This document shows, one piece after another, positions 1 through 7,957 of a stretch of 10,167 nucleotides of DNA. Where the stretch lies: the NCBI GenBank assembly GCA_023257915.1, contig JALRBB010000501.1, forward strand, positions 1-10,167, read 5' to 3'. The position numbers and the translations under genes are program-made. This stretch comes from Quisquiliibacterium sp. (lineage in GTDB: Bacteria > Pseudomonadota > Gammaproteobacteria > Burkholderiales > Burkholderiaceae_E). The notes under the pieces are model-generated. The model was not told the DNA's origin and did no database searches. It was given only the letters and a program-made list of their open reading frames with translations. Each line of letters begins with the position of its first letter. Position 1 is the stretch's first letter.

Positions 1-90
1 GGCCGGCAGGTTTGCCGTCGGGCATGCCGGGCAGCGCGCTGGTGATCGACGGTGCGATGCAACAGGCGCCGCAGCCGGGGCGGCAGGCAG
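1..90. other. Unassigned sequence downstream of the ligase gene
   Basis: The 90 bases after the ligase stop carry no convincing gene. A minus-strand ATG at 25 could open a reading frame leaving the window, but it has no Shine-Dalgarno and only eight codons are visible. A plus-strand open stretch here runs into the ligase coding region antisense and is probably spurious. No clear terminator hairpin with a T-tract was seen. Confidence 0.4.
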
Positions 91-1809
91 TCATCCGCGC
101 GGCCTGTCCTCAAGGAACTCCATCGGGTTGCGCGGGCCTGACTGCGGCCTGGACTTCTCCTGGCCGCGCAGCTCGACGCGACGGATCTTGCCCGAGATGG
201 TTTTGGGCAGATCGCTGAACTCGATGCGTCGCACCAGCTTGTAGCCGGACACCCGCTCGCGCAGGAACCCGAAAATGCTGGCCGCGGTCTCGGCGTTCTG
301 CGCGTGGCCGGGCGCGGTGATCACATAAGCCTTGGGCACCAGGCCGCGCACCGGGTCAGGTGAGGGCACGACAGCCGCCTCGGCCACTGCCGGATGCTCG
401 ATCAGCACGCTCTCGAGCTCGAACGGGCTGATCCGGTAGCCCGAAGACTTGAACACGTCGTCGGCGCGACCGACATAGGTGATGTAGCCGTCCGCGTCGC
501 GGGTCCCGACGTCGCCGGTGTGATAGTGGCCGTCGCGCATCACCTCGGCGGTCTTGTCCGGGTCGTCGGCGTAACCGTTCATCAGCGCGAGGGGCCGATG
601 CGCCAGGTCGATGCAGATCTCGCCTTCGTCAGCAGGCTTGCCGTCGGCGTCGATCAGCGCGATCCGATAGCCGGGCAGCGGTCTGCCCATCGAGCCGGGC
701 TTTAACGCTGCACCAGGCGGGTTGCCGATCTGCGCGGTGGTTTCAGTCTGGCCGTAGCCGTCGCGAATCGTAATACCCCAGGCGTTGCGCACCTGCTCGA
801 TCACCTCGGGATTCAGCGGTTCGCCGGCTGAGATCAGCTCGCGAAGCTGCATCTTCCAGCTTTTCAGGTCTTCCTGGATCAACATGCGCCAGACGGTGGG
901 TGGTGCGCACAGCGTATTGACCTTGTGGGTGACCAGCGTTTGCAGGATCGCCGGGCCATTGAAGCGCGAGTAGTTATAGATGAACACGCAGGCCTGCGCA
1001 TTGAACGGTGCGAAAAAACAGCTCCAGGCGTGCTTGGCCCAACCCGGTGAACTGATTGTCCAGTGCACGTCTCCGCGGTTCAGACCCAGCCAGTACATCG
1101 TCGACAGATGGCCGACCGGATAGCTGACCTGCGTGTGCTGCACCAGCTTGGGCTTGGCTGTGGTGCCGGATGTGAAGTACTCGAATAACGGGTCGCTGGC
1201 CTGCGTCGGTTCGGGCTGACTGAAACTGCGCGGCTCGTTCTCGGACTGTGCGAAGTCGATCCAGCCGGAGCCCGCGGCGGGCGCGCCGCCAGCGACGATC
1301 CGGTTGATGCCGGCCAGCGCCGCAGCATCCAGGTCGTCGAATTTGGCCATGCCGCCGGCGTTGGTCAGCACATGGCGCACCTTGCCGCGCTGCAGTCGGT
1401 CGAGCAGATCGGCACCTGCCAGGTTCGGTGCGGCCGGAATCAGCACCGCGCCGAGCTTGATCGCCGCGAGCATGATCTCCCACAGGGCGATCTCATTGCC
1501 CATCATCAGCAGGATCCGGTCGCCGCGCCGAGCGCCCAGGCGCACCAGGAAATTGGCAACCTGGCTGGAGCGCTGAGACAGCTGTGCATAGCTGAGCTGC
1601 GCCTGGGTTCCAGACTCCTCGACGATGTGCAGCGCCGGGGCGTGGTTGTCGAGCGCAATATGATCGAAGTAGTCGCGTGCCCAGTTGAAGCCGCTCAGAG
1701 CCGGCCACTGAAAGCCGGCACAGGCGGCGCTGTAGTCGGTGCGGTTGGCGAGCAGCAGGTCGCGGGCGGCGAGGAAGCGGTCCAGTTCGGTCGTCACTTC
1801 AGTCTCCAT
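91..1809 (-). CDS. AMP-dependent acyl-CoA synthetase (ACSM/medium-chain type)
   Basis: Activates a carboxylic acid with ATP to an acyl-adenylate and transfers it to CoA, in the cytoplasm. From the ATG at 1809 the protein has 572 residues, normal for the family. Visible ANL-superfamily motifs are the P-loop TSGTTAKPK at 213-221, YGQTE at 352-356, TGD with Asp433, GRADD around Arg448, and the C-terminal PKTISGK whose Lys541 should be the adenylation lysine. The stretch SPGWAKHAW near 254-262 resembles medium-chain/ACSM-type ligases more than acetyl-CoA synthetases. Substrate is not predictable; medium-chain or aromatic acids are plausible. The frame stays open upstream to an ATG at 1875, but family-like sequence begins near 1809, and GAGGG lies 11 nt before that ATG. 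A GTG at 1797 with GGAG 6 nt upstream is an alternative start. About 25 Arg/Pro/Glu-rich residues follow the A10 lysine motif. Divergent from the oxidoreductase at 2002. Confidence 0.93.
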   Translation of the reverse strand: METEVTTELDRFLAARDLLLANRTDYSAACAGFQWPALSGFNWARDYFDHIALDNHAPALHIVEESGTQAQLSYAQLSQRSSQVANFLVRLGARRGDRILLMMGNEIALWEIMLAAIKLGAVLIPAAPNLAGADLLDRLQRGKVRHVLTNAGGMAKFDDLDAAALAGINRIVAGGAPAAGSGWIDFAQSENEPRSFSQPEPTQASDPLFEYFTSGTTAKPKLVQHTQVSYPVGHLSTMYWLGLNRGDVHWTISSPGWAKHAWSCFFAPFNAQACVFIYNYSRFNGPAILQTLVTHKVNTLCAPPTVWRMLIQEDLKSWKMQLRELISAGEPLNPEVIEQVRNAWGITIRDGYGQTETTAQIGNPPGAALKPGSMGRPLPGYRIALIDADGKPADEGEICIDLAHRPLALMNGYADDPDKTAEVMRDGHYHTGDVGTRDADGYITYVGRADDVFKSSGYRISPFELESVLIEHPAVAEAAVVPSPDPVRGLVPKAYVITAPGHAQNAETAASIFGFLRERVSGYKLVRRIEFSDLPKTISGKIRRVELRGQEKSRPQSGPRNPMEFLEDRPRG

Positions 1810-2001
1810 GGCGGGTTTTGCCCTCTTACATACCACAGGCCTTGAAGTCCCGGTTCGGATCCTGCTCGAATCCACGCCGTTTGGCCTGGTGTAGCCATCG
1901 TTGCCAGATGTTCCCGGGGTAAAACTGACGCCCGGACAGTTCGTGACTTGGCTAGGGTTGGCGGAGTACTCTAAACTTTTTCCGACGACCGGAGACCGCT
2001 G
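1810..2001. promoter_or_regulatory. Divergent intergenic promoter region
   Basis: These 192 bp separate the start codons of two divergent genes and so must carry both promoters. For the plus-strand gene a weak sigma70-like candidate is TTGGCT (1948-1953), 16 nt, then TCTAAA (1970-1975), each matching 4 of 6 consensus bases, just before a short AT-rich run (CTAAACTTTTT). GGAG at 1991-1994, 7 nt before the ATG at 2002, is the ribosome binding site. For the minus-strand gene, TGGTATGTA, read on the minus strand just upstream of its GAGGG, resembles a poor extended -10. An imperfect inverted pair, TACCACAGGCC (1831-1841) and GGCCTGGTGTA (1883-1893), has two mismatches and a 41-nt spacer; it could be chance or a regulator site. 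No regulator gene is in view. Confidence 0.4.
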
Positions 2002-5000
2002 ATGAGTGCCGACCTGCGCTGCGTTAGTCTGGACGACAAATATGCGATCCGACCCGGCAAGGTGCTCGCCAATGGCAACCAGGCCTTGGTGCGGGCGCTG
2101 CTACTGCAGCATGAACTCGATCGACGTGCGGGGCTGAATACCGCCGGCTTTGTGTCCGGCTATCGCGGCTCGCCGATCGGCGGCTTTGACCAAACCTTGT
2201 GGTCGGCGCGACGTGCGCTTAAGGATGCGAACATCGTCTTCCAGCCAGGCGTCAACGAGGATCTGGCTGCGACTGCTGTCTGGGGCACGCAGCAGCTTGC
2301 GGTCATCGGCGACGCGACGGTCGATGGCGTGTTTGGCCTGTGGTACGGCAAGGGGCCAGGCGTGGATCGTTCCGGCGATCCGCTCAAGCACGGTAACTAT
2401 TCCGGCACGCATCCGAACGGCGGGGTGTTGGTCGTCACCGGCGACGACCATCCGGGCAAGTCGTCGACGGTCGCACACCACAGCCAGCAGGCGCTGGCCG
2501 CGCATTCGATCCCGACACTGTATCCGTCGGATGCCGGCGAGTTCGTGCAGTTCGCCTTGCTTGGCTGGGCGATGTCGCGCTACAGCGGTTGCTGGGTCGG
2601 CTACAAGGTTGTCAATGAAACCGTCGAGCAGACGCTGACCAGCGAGTTCGACCCGAACGAGTTCAAGCTCGAGTTACCGGATCGCGGCGAGCTGCCTCCC
2701 GAGGGCATCCACTATCGCGGCGTCTACAACCCGATGATCGACGAGGTGCTGGTGCGCCGCTATCGGCTGCCACTGGTGCAGCGCTTTGCACGCGCCAACC
2801 GCATTGACCGGCAGGTGCTTGGCGACGCGAATGCCAGACTCGGTATCGTCACTGCGGGCAAGGCCTGGCACGACGTGCGACTCGCGCTTCGCGCGTTGGG
2901 CATCGACGAGACGCGGGCGCGCGAGCTCGGCATCGCGGTCTACAAGGTCGGGCTGCTGTGGCCGCTGGAGCCCGAGGGCCTGGCGGAATTTGCGGCTGGC
3001 AAGCAGGAGTTGTTCTTCATCGAAGAGAAGTCCGCGTTTCTGGAGCCGCAGGCGGCCGCCGCCTTGTACAACCAGGCGCAGCGCCCGCGCATTACCGGAA
3101 AGACCGACGGCGAGGGCAGGCCGCTGATGCCGGCCGACCTGGCGGTTGAGCCGCTTGAACTGGTGCCGATGATTGCCGCGCGGCTGCAGGCTTGCGGCAT
3201 CTGGAATGACGCCTTGCAAAGTCGCCTGGCGGCCGCGCAGGACACCCGCCGTGCTTTAAGCGCGATCACCGCGTCGGCTGACCTGCGCCGCATCCCGTAC
3301 TTTTGCTCCGGCTGTCCGCACAACACCTCGACCCGGATTCCGGACGGCGGTCGCGCGATCAGCGGCATCGGTTGTCATGGCATGGCGGTCTGGGCCCGCC
3401 CGGGGACGATGCTCGGCCCGCAGATGGGCGGCGAGGGCGCCACCTGGATCGGCGCGCATCGCTTTACGGCTCGCGGCCATGTGTTCCAGAACCTCGGCGA
3501 CGGCACCTACTACCACTCAGGACTGATCGCGGTGCGTGCTGCGGTGGCCAGCGGCGCGAACATCACCTACAAGATTCTGTACAACGATGCGGTCGCGATG
3601 ACCGGCGGTCAGCCGATTGACGGCCCGATCTCGCCATCGGCAATCGCGCATCAGGTGCTGCACGAAGGTGTCAGGAAGGTGGTGCTGGTGACCGACGATC
3701 CTTCGCGCCATGCGAATACCGGCTTGCCGGTGCAGGTGCGCGTCGAGCATCGCGACCGGCTCGAGCAGGTGCAACGCGAGCTGGCCTCCATTCCTGGTTG
3801 CACAGTGCTTTTGTACGAGCAGACCTGTGGCGCCGAGAAGCGCCGCCGGCGCAAGCGTGGCGAGTTCCCGGATCCTGACCGGCGCATGTTCATTCACGAC
3901 GCAGTTTGTGAGGGCTGCGGTGATTGCTCGGCGCAGTCCTCGTGCGTCAGCATCGAGCCGCTCGAAACCGCACTCGGGCGCAAGCGCCGCATCAACCAGT
4001 CGAGCTGTAACAAGGACTACTCCTGCGTGAAGGGCTTTTGTCCGTCCTTTGTGACGCTGGCTGGCGCCAAGCCCAAGCGGCCGCGCGCGCTGGCTGCGCC
4101 GGAGCATCTGTTTGCCAGCCTGCCGGCGCCAGCAACCGTCAAGATCGGCGATGCGCCCTTTGGCGCCATGATTGCCGGCATCGGTGGCACCGGTGTCATC
4201 ACGGTTGGCGCCGTGCTGGCAATGGCGGCGCACCTGGAAGGCAAGGCCGCTAGTGTCTATGACATGACCGGTCTGTCGCAAAAGAATGGCGCGGTCTACA
4301 GCCATCTGCAGATGGCCGACTCTGCGGCCGGACTTGGCGCCAACCGGCTCGGGCTGGGCGATGCCGACCTGGTGTTTGGTTTCGACATGGTCGCAGCGCT
4401 TGGCGACGAGGCCTATCGCACGATGGACCCGGCCCGTACCCGCTTCATCGGCAACGACCGGGTGCAGCCGACCGCCGCAATCACCTCCAACCCGGATGCG
4501 AAAATCGAGTTCGGCATGCTGGCACGCAAGATCGGCGAGAAGCTGCCAGATGCGCGCACCCGCTATGTCGACGCCACCGGGATGGCGCTGGCGCTGATGG
4601 GCGACACAATCGCGGCGAATTTCTTCGTGGTCGGTGTCGCGTTGCAGTCTGGCTGGCTGCCGGTGGGGCTGGCCGCGATCGACCGCGCGATCGAGCTGAA
4701 CGGCGTGCAGGTGGACTTCAACCGCCGCGCGCTGAACTACGGCAGGCTCTGGGCTCAGGATCCGGCGGCGCTGCAGGCATTACTCGGTGACACCGCGCCG
4801 GGTGCGCAGCAGGCGCCGGTGCAGTCGCTCGATGAGCTGGTGCATGACCGTGTGCAGCTGCTGACCGACTATCAGGACGCCGCCTGGGCGCAGCGCTATC
4901 AGCGGCTGGTGCAGCGAGTGCGCGAGGCCGAGCGCCGCGTCGCCGGCTCTGAAGGCGGGTTTAGCGAGGCGGTCGCGCGCTATTTCGCCAAGCTGATGGC

Positions 5001-5514
5001 CTACAAGGACGAATATGAGGTGGCGCGCCTGTACAGCAGTGCGCAGTTCCGCGAAAAGCTACGCGCTGAGTTCGACGACATTGGGCAGATTCGCTTGAAT
5101 CTTGCACCGCCGCTGTTCGCGCAGCGCGACCCCGACACCGGCTTGTTGCAAAAGCGTGAATACGGCCCCTGGATGCTGACCGCAATGGGATGGCTCGCGA
5201 AGCTGCGTGGCCTGCGCGGCGGCCCGCTCGACTTGTTCGGGCGCACCGAGGAGCGTCGCATGGAGCGTGGCCTGATCGACGACTATGAAGCCCGCATTGA
5301 CGGCTTGCTGGCCGAGCTGAGCGCTGAGCGTCTTGCGATTGCGACGCAGATTGCGCAGGTGCCCGAGCAGATCCGCGGTTTCGGGCATGTGAAATTGCGC
5401 CATGTCGAGCAGGCGCGTTTGCGCTGGGAGTCGTTGGCCGGCCAATGGGACGGTGAAACCGCGAGTGCAAGCGATGGCGCGATGAAGATCATCCCGCTGG
5501 TGCGGGCAGCCTGA
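2002..5514 (+). CDS. Fused indolepyruvate:ferredoxin oxidoreductase family protein
   Basis: Predicted to decarboxylate a 2-oxoacid (aryl pyruvates in characterised IorAB) oxidatively to an acyl-CoA, passing electrons through Fe-S clusters to ferredoxin or another acceptor. One 1170-residue chain carries what archaea encode as IorA plus IorB. In order: N-terminal pyrimidine-binding domain (SGYRGSPIGG 52-61; GVNED with Glu86, the likely TPP-activating glutamate); CSGCPHN at 435-441; TPP/Mg site GDGT at 499-502 through N528-D529 and AVAMTGGQ; an Fe-S segment with Cys636, 639, 642, 648 and Cys669, 675, 680; the gamma-type acceptor domain starting at the GIGGTG loop 726-731 with GLSQKNGAV; then an alpha-helical C-terminal region (about 930-1160, like DUF6537) containing YFAKLMAYKDEYEVARLY. 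GGAG 7 nt upstream supports the ATG. The frame is intact with no missing catalytic motif. Exact 2-oxoacid and electron acceptor are unknown. Confidence 0.95.
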   Translation: MSADLRCVSLDDKYAIRPGKVLANGNQALVRALLLQHELDRRAGLNTAGFVSGYRGSPIGGFDQTLWSARRALKDANIVFQPGVNEDLAATAVWGTQQLAVIGDATVDGVFGLWYGKGPGVDRSGDPLKHGNYSGTHPNGGVLVVTGDDHPGKSSTVAHHSQQALAAHSIPTLYPSDAGEFVQFALLGWAMSRYSGCWVGYKVVNETVEQTLTSEFDPNEFKLELPDRGELPPEGIHYRGVYNPMIDEVLVRRYRLPLVQRFARANRIDRQVLGDANARLGIVTAGKAWHDVRLALRALGIDETRARELGIAVYKVGLLWPLEPEGLAEFAAGKQELFFIEEKSAFLEPQAAAALYNQAQRPRITGKTDGEGRPLMPADLAVEPLELVPMIAARLQACGIWNDALQSRLAAAQDTRRALSAITASADLRRIPYFCSGCPHNTSTRIPDGGRAISGIGCHGMAVWARPGTMLGPQMGGEGATWIGAHRFTARGHVFQNLGDGTYYHSGLIAVRAAVASGANITYKILYNDAVAMTGGQPIDGPISPSAIAHQVLHEGVRKVVLVTDDPSRHANTGLPVQVRVEHRDRLEQVQRELASIPGCTVLLYEQTCGAEKRRRRKRGEFPDPDRRMFIHDAVCEGCGDCSAQSSCVSIEPLETALGRKRRINQSSCNKDYSCVKGFCPSFVTLAGAKPKRPRALAAPEHLFASLPAPATVKIGDAPFGAMIAGIGGTGVITVGAVLAMAAHLEGKAASVYDMTGLSQKNGAVYSHLQMADSAAGLGANRLGLGDADLVFGFDMVAALGDEAYRTMDPARTRFIGNDRVQPTAAITSNPDAKIEFGMLARKIGEKLPDARTRYVDATGMALALMGDTIAANFFVVGVALQSGWLPVGLAAIDRAIELNGVQVDFNRRALNYGRLWAQDPAALQALLGDTAPGAQQAPVQSLDELVHDRVQLLTDYQDAAWAQRYQRLVQRVREAERRVAGSEGGFSEAVARYFAKLMAYKDEYEVARLYSSAQFREKLRAEFDDIGQIRLNLAPPLFAQRDPDTGLLQKREYGPWMLTAMGWLAKLRGLRGGPLDLFGRTEERRMERGLIDDYEARIDGLLAELSAERLAIATQIAQVPEQIRGFGHVKLRHVEQARLRWESLAGQWDGETASASDGAMKIIPLVRAA

Positions 5515-5542
5515 GCGCGTAGAGACCGTGACCTGCGCCGAC

Positions 5543-5558
5543 TTAAACAGTTAAACGA
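5543..5558 (+). repeat. Short direct repeat before DUF3237 gene
   Basis: TTAAACAG is followed at once by TTAAACGA, giving two TTAAAC copies eight bases apart. This is an AT-rich island in otherwise GC-rich sequence, 14 nt before the DUF3237 start codon. It may keep the translation start unstructured, form part of a weak promoter, or be accidental. Confidence 0.3.
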
Positions 5559-5571
5559 TCAGGCAAGCACG

Positions 5572-6024
5572 ATGAATCCATCCGCACCTGTGATCTCGCC
5601 ACCGCCGGTCACGGAATTCGTCTACGAGGCAATCGTCGAGATCGCGCCGCGCGAGGCGCTTGGCCGCTCGCCGCTCGGTGAACGCTTCATCGTGCCGATT
5701 CTTGGTGGCAGTTTCGAAGGCCCCAGGTTGCGCGGCGTCGTGCTGCCCGGTGGAGCTGACCGGCAACTGGTACGTGCCGACGGTGTGCGTCGGCTCGATG
5801 CGTTTTATGAGATGCGCACCGACGACGGCACGGTGCTGACGGTGCGCAACCGGGTGCTGATCGATGATCCGCCTGGTGCGACCCGCTATGCCTTCTCGAA
5901 TGTCGAGATCACCGCACCGGAAGGGCCGCATGACTGGCTAAATCGCCGCGTGCTGGTTGGCACGCTGAACACGATGCAACCGGAACGCATGGCAGTGCGA
6001 ATCCGGGTGTATCAGCTGATCTGA
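5572..6024 (+). CDS. DUF3237 domain-containing protein
   Basis: A 150-residue soluble protein matching the DUF3237 family, whose biochemical role is not established. Family-typical stretches are GGSFEGPRLRGVVLPGGADR (45-64), LVRADGVRRLDAFYEMRTDDG (about 66-86), VRNRVLIDD, and near the C-terminus DWLNRRVLVG (121-130) followed by a final strand VRIRVYQLI. The domain is predicted to be a small beta-barrel; there is no signal peptide or membrane segment. The part between VRNR and DWLN is shorter than I expect for many family members, so the barrel may be trimmed. It starts 57 nt after the oxidoreductase stop, with a weak AGG 8 nt before the ATG, so it is probably cotranscribed with that gene. Members often sit beside acyl-CoA or aromatic catabolism genes, which fits here but does not give a function. 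Confidence 0.88.
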   Translation: MNPSAPVISPPPVTEFVYEAIVEIAPREALGRSPLGERFIVPILGGSFEGPRLRGVVLPGGADRQLVRADGVRRLDAFYEMRTDDGTVLTVRNRVLIDDPPGATRYAFSNVEITAPEGPHDWLNRRVLVGTLNTMQPERMAVRIRVYQLI

Positions 6025-6035
6025 TCTGAGCTGAT
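6011..6035. terminator. Possible weak hairpin between convergent genes
   Basis: ATCAGCT at 6011-6017 pairs perfectly with AGCTGAT at 6029-6035, with an 11-nt loop that contains the DUF3237 stop codon (6022-6024). Only a short TTT tract follows on the plus strand, so this would be a weak terminator at best. The stretch is built of CTGAT/CTGAG units, so the pairing could follow from the repeat itself. It lies about 40 bp from the end of the convergent deacetylase-like gene (stop at 6076). Confidence 0.3.
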
Positions 6036-6075
6036 TTGAGCGCAGCGCCGCCTTTGGTCGTGGTCGGTGCGAGGT

Positions 6076-7107
6076 TCAGGCGCAACGCCCGCTGGCAAAC
6101 CCGTCAAGAAACGCGTTCAGATTGTCGCCAAGCTCCGGGCCGAGATAGCCACCTTCCTGCACCAGGACCGTGGGCAGGCCCAGCGCCGCAATCTTTGCGG
6201 CCATCTGCGTGAAGCCCGCGCGGGTGATCGTCATGCCCTGTAGTGGATCGCTTTCGGATGCGTCCAGACCCAGCGCGACCACCAGCGCGCCAGGTGCGAA
6301 GCGTTGGATGCGCTCCAGGGCCAGATCGCCGGCGGCCAGCCAGCTTGCGTCGGAACTACCCAGCGGTAGCGGCAGGTTCAAGTTGAAGCCCTCGCCCGCG
6401 CCTTCGCCGCGCTCATGCGCATGGCCCCAGAAGTACGGATAAAAGTGATGCGGGTCGGCGTGAATCGAAACCGTCAGCACATCGCGCGACGCATAGAAGA
6501 TGCCCTGGGTGCCGTTGCCGTGGTGTACGTCGACATCCAGCACCGCGACACGCGCATGCGAGCCGCGCAATCGTCTGGCTGCAATGGCGGTGTTGTTCAG
6601 AAAGCAAAATCCCCCGGCCATGTCGGCATAGGCATGATGCCCGGGCGGGCGGCATAGCGCGTAGGCCTCGCGTTCGCCGCCCAGGACCGCGTCGGCAGCA
6701 TGCACCGCGACCTGAGCGGCTGCGTAGGCCGCCTCCCAGGTTCCTGGGCCGATCGGCGATGAAGTGTCGGCTGCATGCCACCCCGCGCGCCCGACGATGC
6801 CGCGCGGATAGGTGGCTGGACGATGGCCCGGGTGCACGTTCGGGATCACCTCGCTGCTGGCGCCTGGCAGTTTCGTCCACTCGCGATGTGCAGTCTGCAG
6901 GTAGTCGATGAATTCGGGCGTGTGCACGTCCGCAATCGGACCGAGCCCAGCGTCTCCGGCCTCGAGCAGCTGGTGCCCGCTGGCGCGGGCTGCCGCAAGC
7001 AGGATCTCGCCGCGTTGCGGTTGCTCGGCGGCGGGGCGCTTTTCGCCGCGGACCAGGAAAAATTGCGGGTCATGCAGTGCATGCCGGGTAGTGTGGAAGA
7101 TCTTCAC
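6076..7107 (-). CDS. Histone deacetylase / acetylpolyamine amidohydrolase family hydrolase
   Basis: Zinc-dependent deacetylase-fold protein of 343 residues, almost the length of the characterised acetylpolyamine amidohydrolase of Mycoplana, and predicted to hydrolyse an N-acyl amide in the cytoplasm. The catalytic set is complete: RPPGHHA with His157 and His158, DVDVHHGNGTQ with zinc ligands Asp193 and His195, GLDASESDP with the third ligand Asp282, and EGGY with catalytic Tyr321. PGTWEAAYAA at 121-130 and GGFCFLNN at 165-172 are also typical. It starts with GTG at 7107, supported by AAGGG 5 nt upstream and by MKIFHTTRHALHD, a normal N-terminus for the family. It begins 38 nt after the dehydrogenase stop and is the last gene of the minus-strand unit. 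By my recalled alignment, acidic pocket residues of the Mycoplana enzyme (Glu17, Glu106, Glu117) are Phe17, Val104 and Ser115 here, so a polyamine substrate is doubtful. Confidence 0.92.
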   Translation of the reverse strand: MKIFHTTRHALHDPQFFLVRGEKRPAAEQPQRGEILLAAARASGHQLLEAGDAGLGPIADVHTPEFIDYLQTAHREWTKLPGASSEVIPNVHPGHRPATYPRGIVGRAGWHAADTSSPIGPGTWEAAYAAAQVAVHAADAVLGGEREAYALCRPPGHHAYADMAGGFCFLNNTAIAARRLRGSHARVAVLDVDVHHGNGTQGIFYASRDVLTVSIHADPHHFYPYFWGHAHERGEGAGEGFNLNLPLPLGSSDASWLAAGDLALERIQRFAPGALVVALGLDASESDPLQGMTITRAGFTQMAAKIAALGLPTVLVQEGGYLGPELGDNLNAFLDGFASGRCA

Positions 7108-7145
7108 GGCGGCCCTTGCGTTCAGGTTTTGTGAGTGATTGCCTG

Positions 7146-7949
7146 TCAGTCGCAGCGTACCGACATTCCGCCATCGACAACGATTTCGGTGCCGGTGATA
7201 AAGCGCGCTTCATCCGAGGCCAGAAACAGTGCCGCGTTTGCGGTGTCGCGACCATCGCCCATGAATCCGAGCGGAATACGTGCCAGCCGCTCGGCCAGCA
7301 GTGCATCGACGTTTCCGCCGGCACGCTGACCCGCGAGGCGGGCCTCGACCATCGGGGTATGCAGCTGTCCCGGGACCACGGTGTTGACGCGGATGCGGTG
7401 CGGGGCGTACTCCACCGCCACCACCTTAGAGAACTGGATCACCGCAGCCTTGGTCGCCGCATAAGCGCACTGCGCCGAGCCGGTCCAGCGCAAGCCGGAG
7501 GTCGATGACAGATTGACGATCGCGCCACCGCCTTGCTCGACCATCACTGGCAGCGCATGCCGGCAACCCAGATAGACGCTGGTCAGGTTGTGATCGATCT
7601 GCCGTTGCCAGACGGCCGGGTCAAGCGCCACCGGCCCACCCTTGGCTGAGCCGCCGACGTTGCTGACCAGCACGTCGATGCGCCCGAAGCGTTCGCGGCA
7701 GTGCGCGACCATCGCTGCAATCTGCTCCTCACGGGTCACATCGCACAGCCACGGTTCCGCGATACCGCCGGCCTGTCGCACCCGCTCGAGAGTCTCGGCC
7801 ATCGTGGCCTCATCGCGATCGACTGCGAGCACGCGCGCACCTTCCTGGGCAAATCGCACGACGGTTGCACGACCATTGCCCCAGCCGGGACCGACGCAGC
7901 CCGCGCCGGTCACGATGGCAACCTTGTTCTCCAGACGCTTGGACATCAT
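7146..7949 (-). CDS. Short-chain dehydrogenase/reductase (classical SDR)
   Basis: A 267-residue Rossmann-fold oxidoreductase that should interconvert an alcohol and a ketone with a nicotinamide cofactor. The glycine-rich loop TGAGCVGPGWGNGRA (14-28) is longer than the standard TGxxxGxG, a known variant. Asp44 at the end of the second strand (LAVDRD) favours NAD(H) over NADP(H). NVGG at 97-100 replaces the usual NNAG. The catalytic residues are present: Asn121, Ser149, Tyr163 and Lys167 (YAATK). The C-terminus TGTEIVVDGGMSV is typical. Two ATGs stand in tandem at 7949 and 7946; GGAG lies 4 nt before the first and 7 nt before the second, so 7946 may be the true start. The upstream amidohydrolase stops one base before the first ATG, so translation is probably coupled. 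Substrate unknown; a hydroxy acid or alcohol from the same pathway is a guess. Confidence 0.94.
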   Translation of the reverse strand: MMSKRLENKVAIVTGAGCVGPGWGNGRATVVRFAQEGARVLAVDRDEATMAETLERVRQAGGIAEPWLCDVTREEQIAAMVAHCRERFGRIDVLVSNVGGSAKGGPVALDPAVWQRQIDHNLTSVYLGCRHALPVMVEQGGGAIVNLSSTSGLRWTGSAQCAYAATKAAVIQFSKVVAVEYAPHRIRVNTVVPGQLHTPMVEARLAGQRAGGNVDALLAERLARIPLGFMGDGRDTANAALFLASDEARFITGTEIVVDGGMSVRCD

Positions 7950-7957
7950 GTCACTCC
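7950..7957 (-). promoter_or_regulatory. Shine-Dalgarno at the amidohydrolase/SDR junction
   Basis: Reading the minus strand, the last codons of the amidohydrolase end in GGAG TGA C and are followed by ATGATG. The GGAG (7957-7954) lies inside the upstream coding sequence. A ribosome finishing the amidohydrolase would be placed directly on the dehydrogenase start, the usual arrangement for translational coupling. Spacing favours the second ATG (7946). Confidence 0.7.

Noticed and set aside
12..218. Plus-strand open frame at the left edge ending antisense to the ligase 3' end
   Set aside because: About 128 bp would overlap the ligase coding region, and the part inside it reads as shadow sequence. 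The phrase LVIDGAM recalls an SDR tail, but nothing upstream is visible to support that.
1372..1845. Plus-strand open frame of 157 codons over the ligase N-terminal half
   Set aside because: Antisense to conserved ligase sequence, with no recognisable domain and no good ribosome binding site seen. It would also run into the promoter region of the divergent gene.
1810..1875. Extending the ligase to the ATG at 1875
   Set aside because: The extra 22 residues are not family-like, and a plausible GAGGG ribosome binding site lies between that ATG and the one at 1809.
3517..4305. Long minus-strand open frame (262 codons) inside the oxidoreductase gene
   Set aside because: It lies wholly antisense to a gene with clear TPP, Fe-S and gamma-domain motifs. 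Its translation shows low-complexity Arg/Ala/His-rich sequence with no family motif, as expected for a shadow frame in GC-rich DNA.
4961..5470. Minus-strand open frames over the oxidoreductase C-terminal region
   Set aside because: Arg/Ser/Ala-rich translations without motifs, and the plus-strand frame there carries a conserved family segment (MAYKDEYEVARLY).
6013..6040. CTGATCTGATCTGAGCTGATTTGAG as a microsatellite or phase-variation repeat
   Set aside because: The units are few and imperfect, and they start at the stop codon rather than in a promoter or coding tract, so slippage control is not supported.
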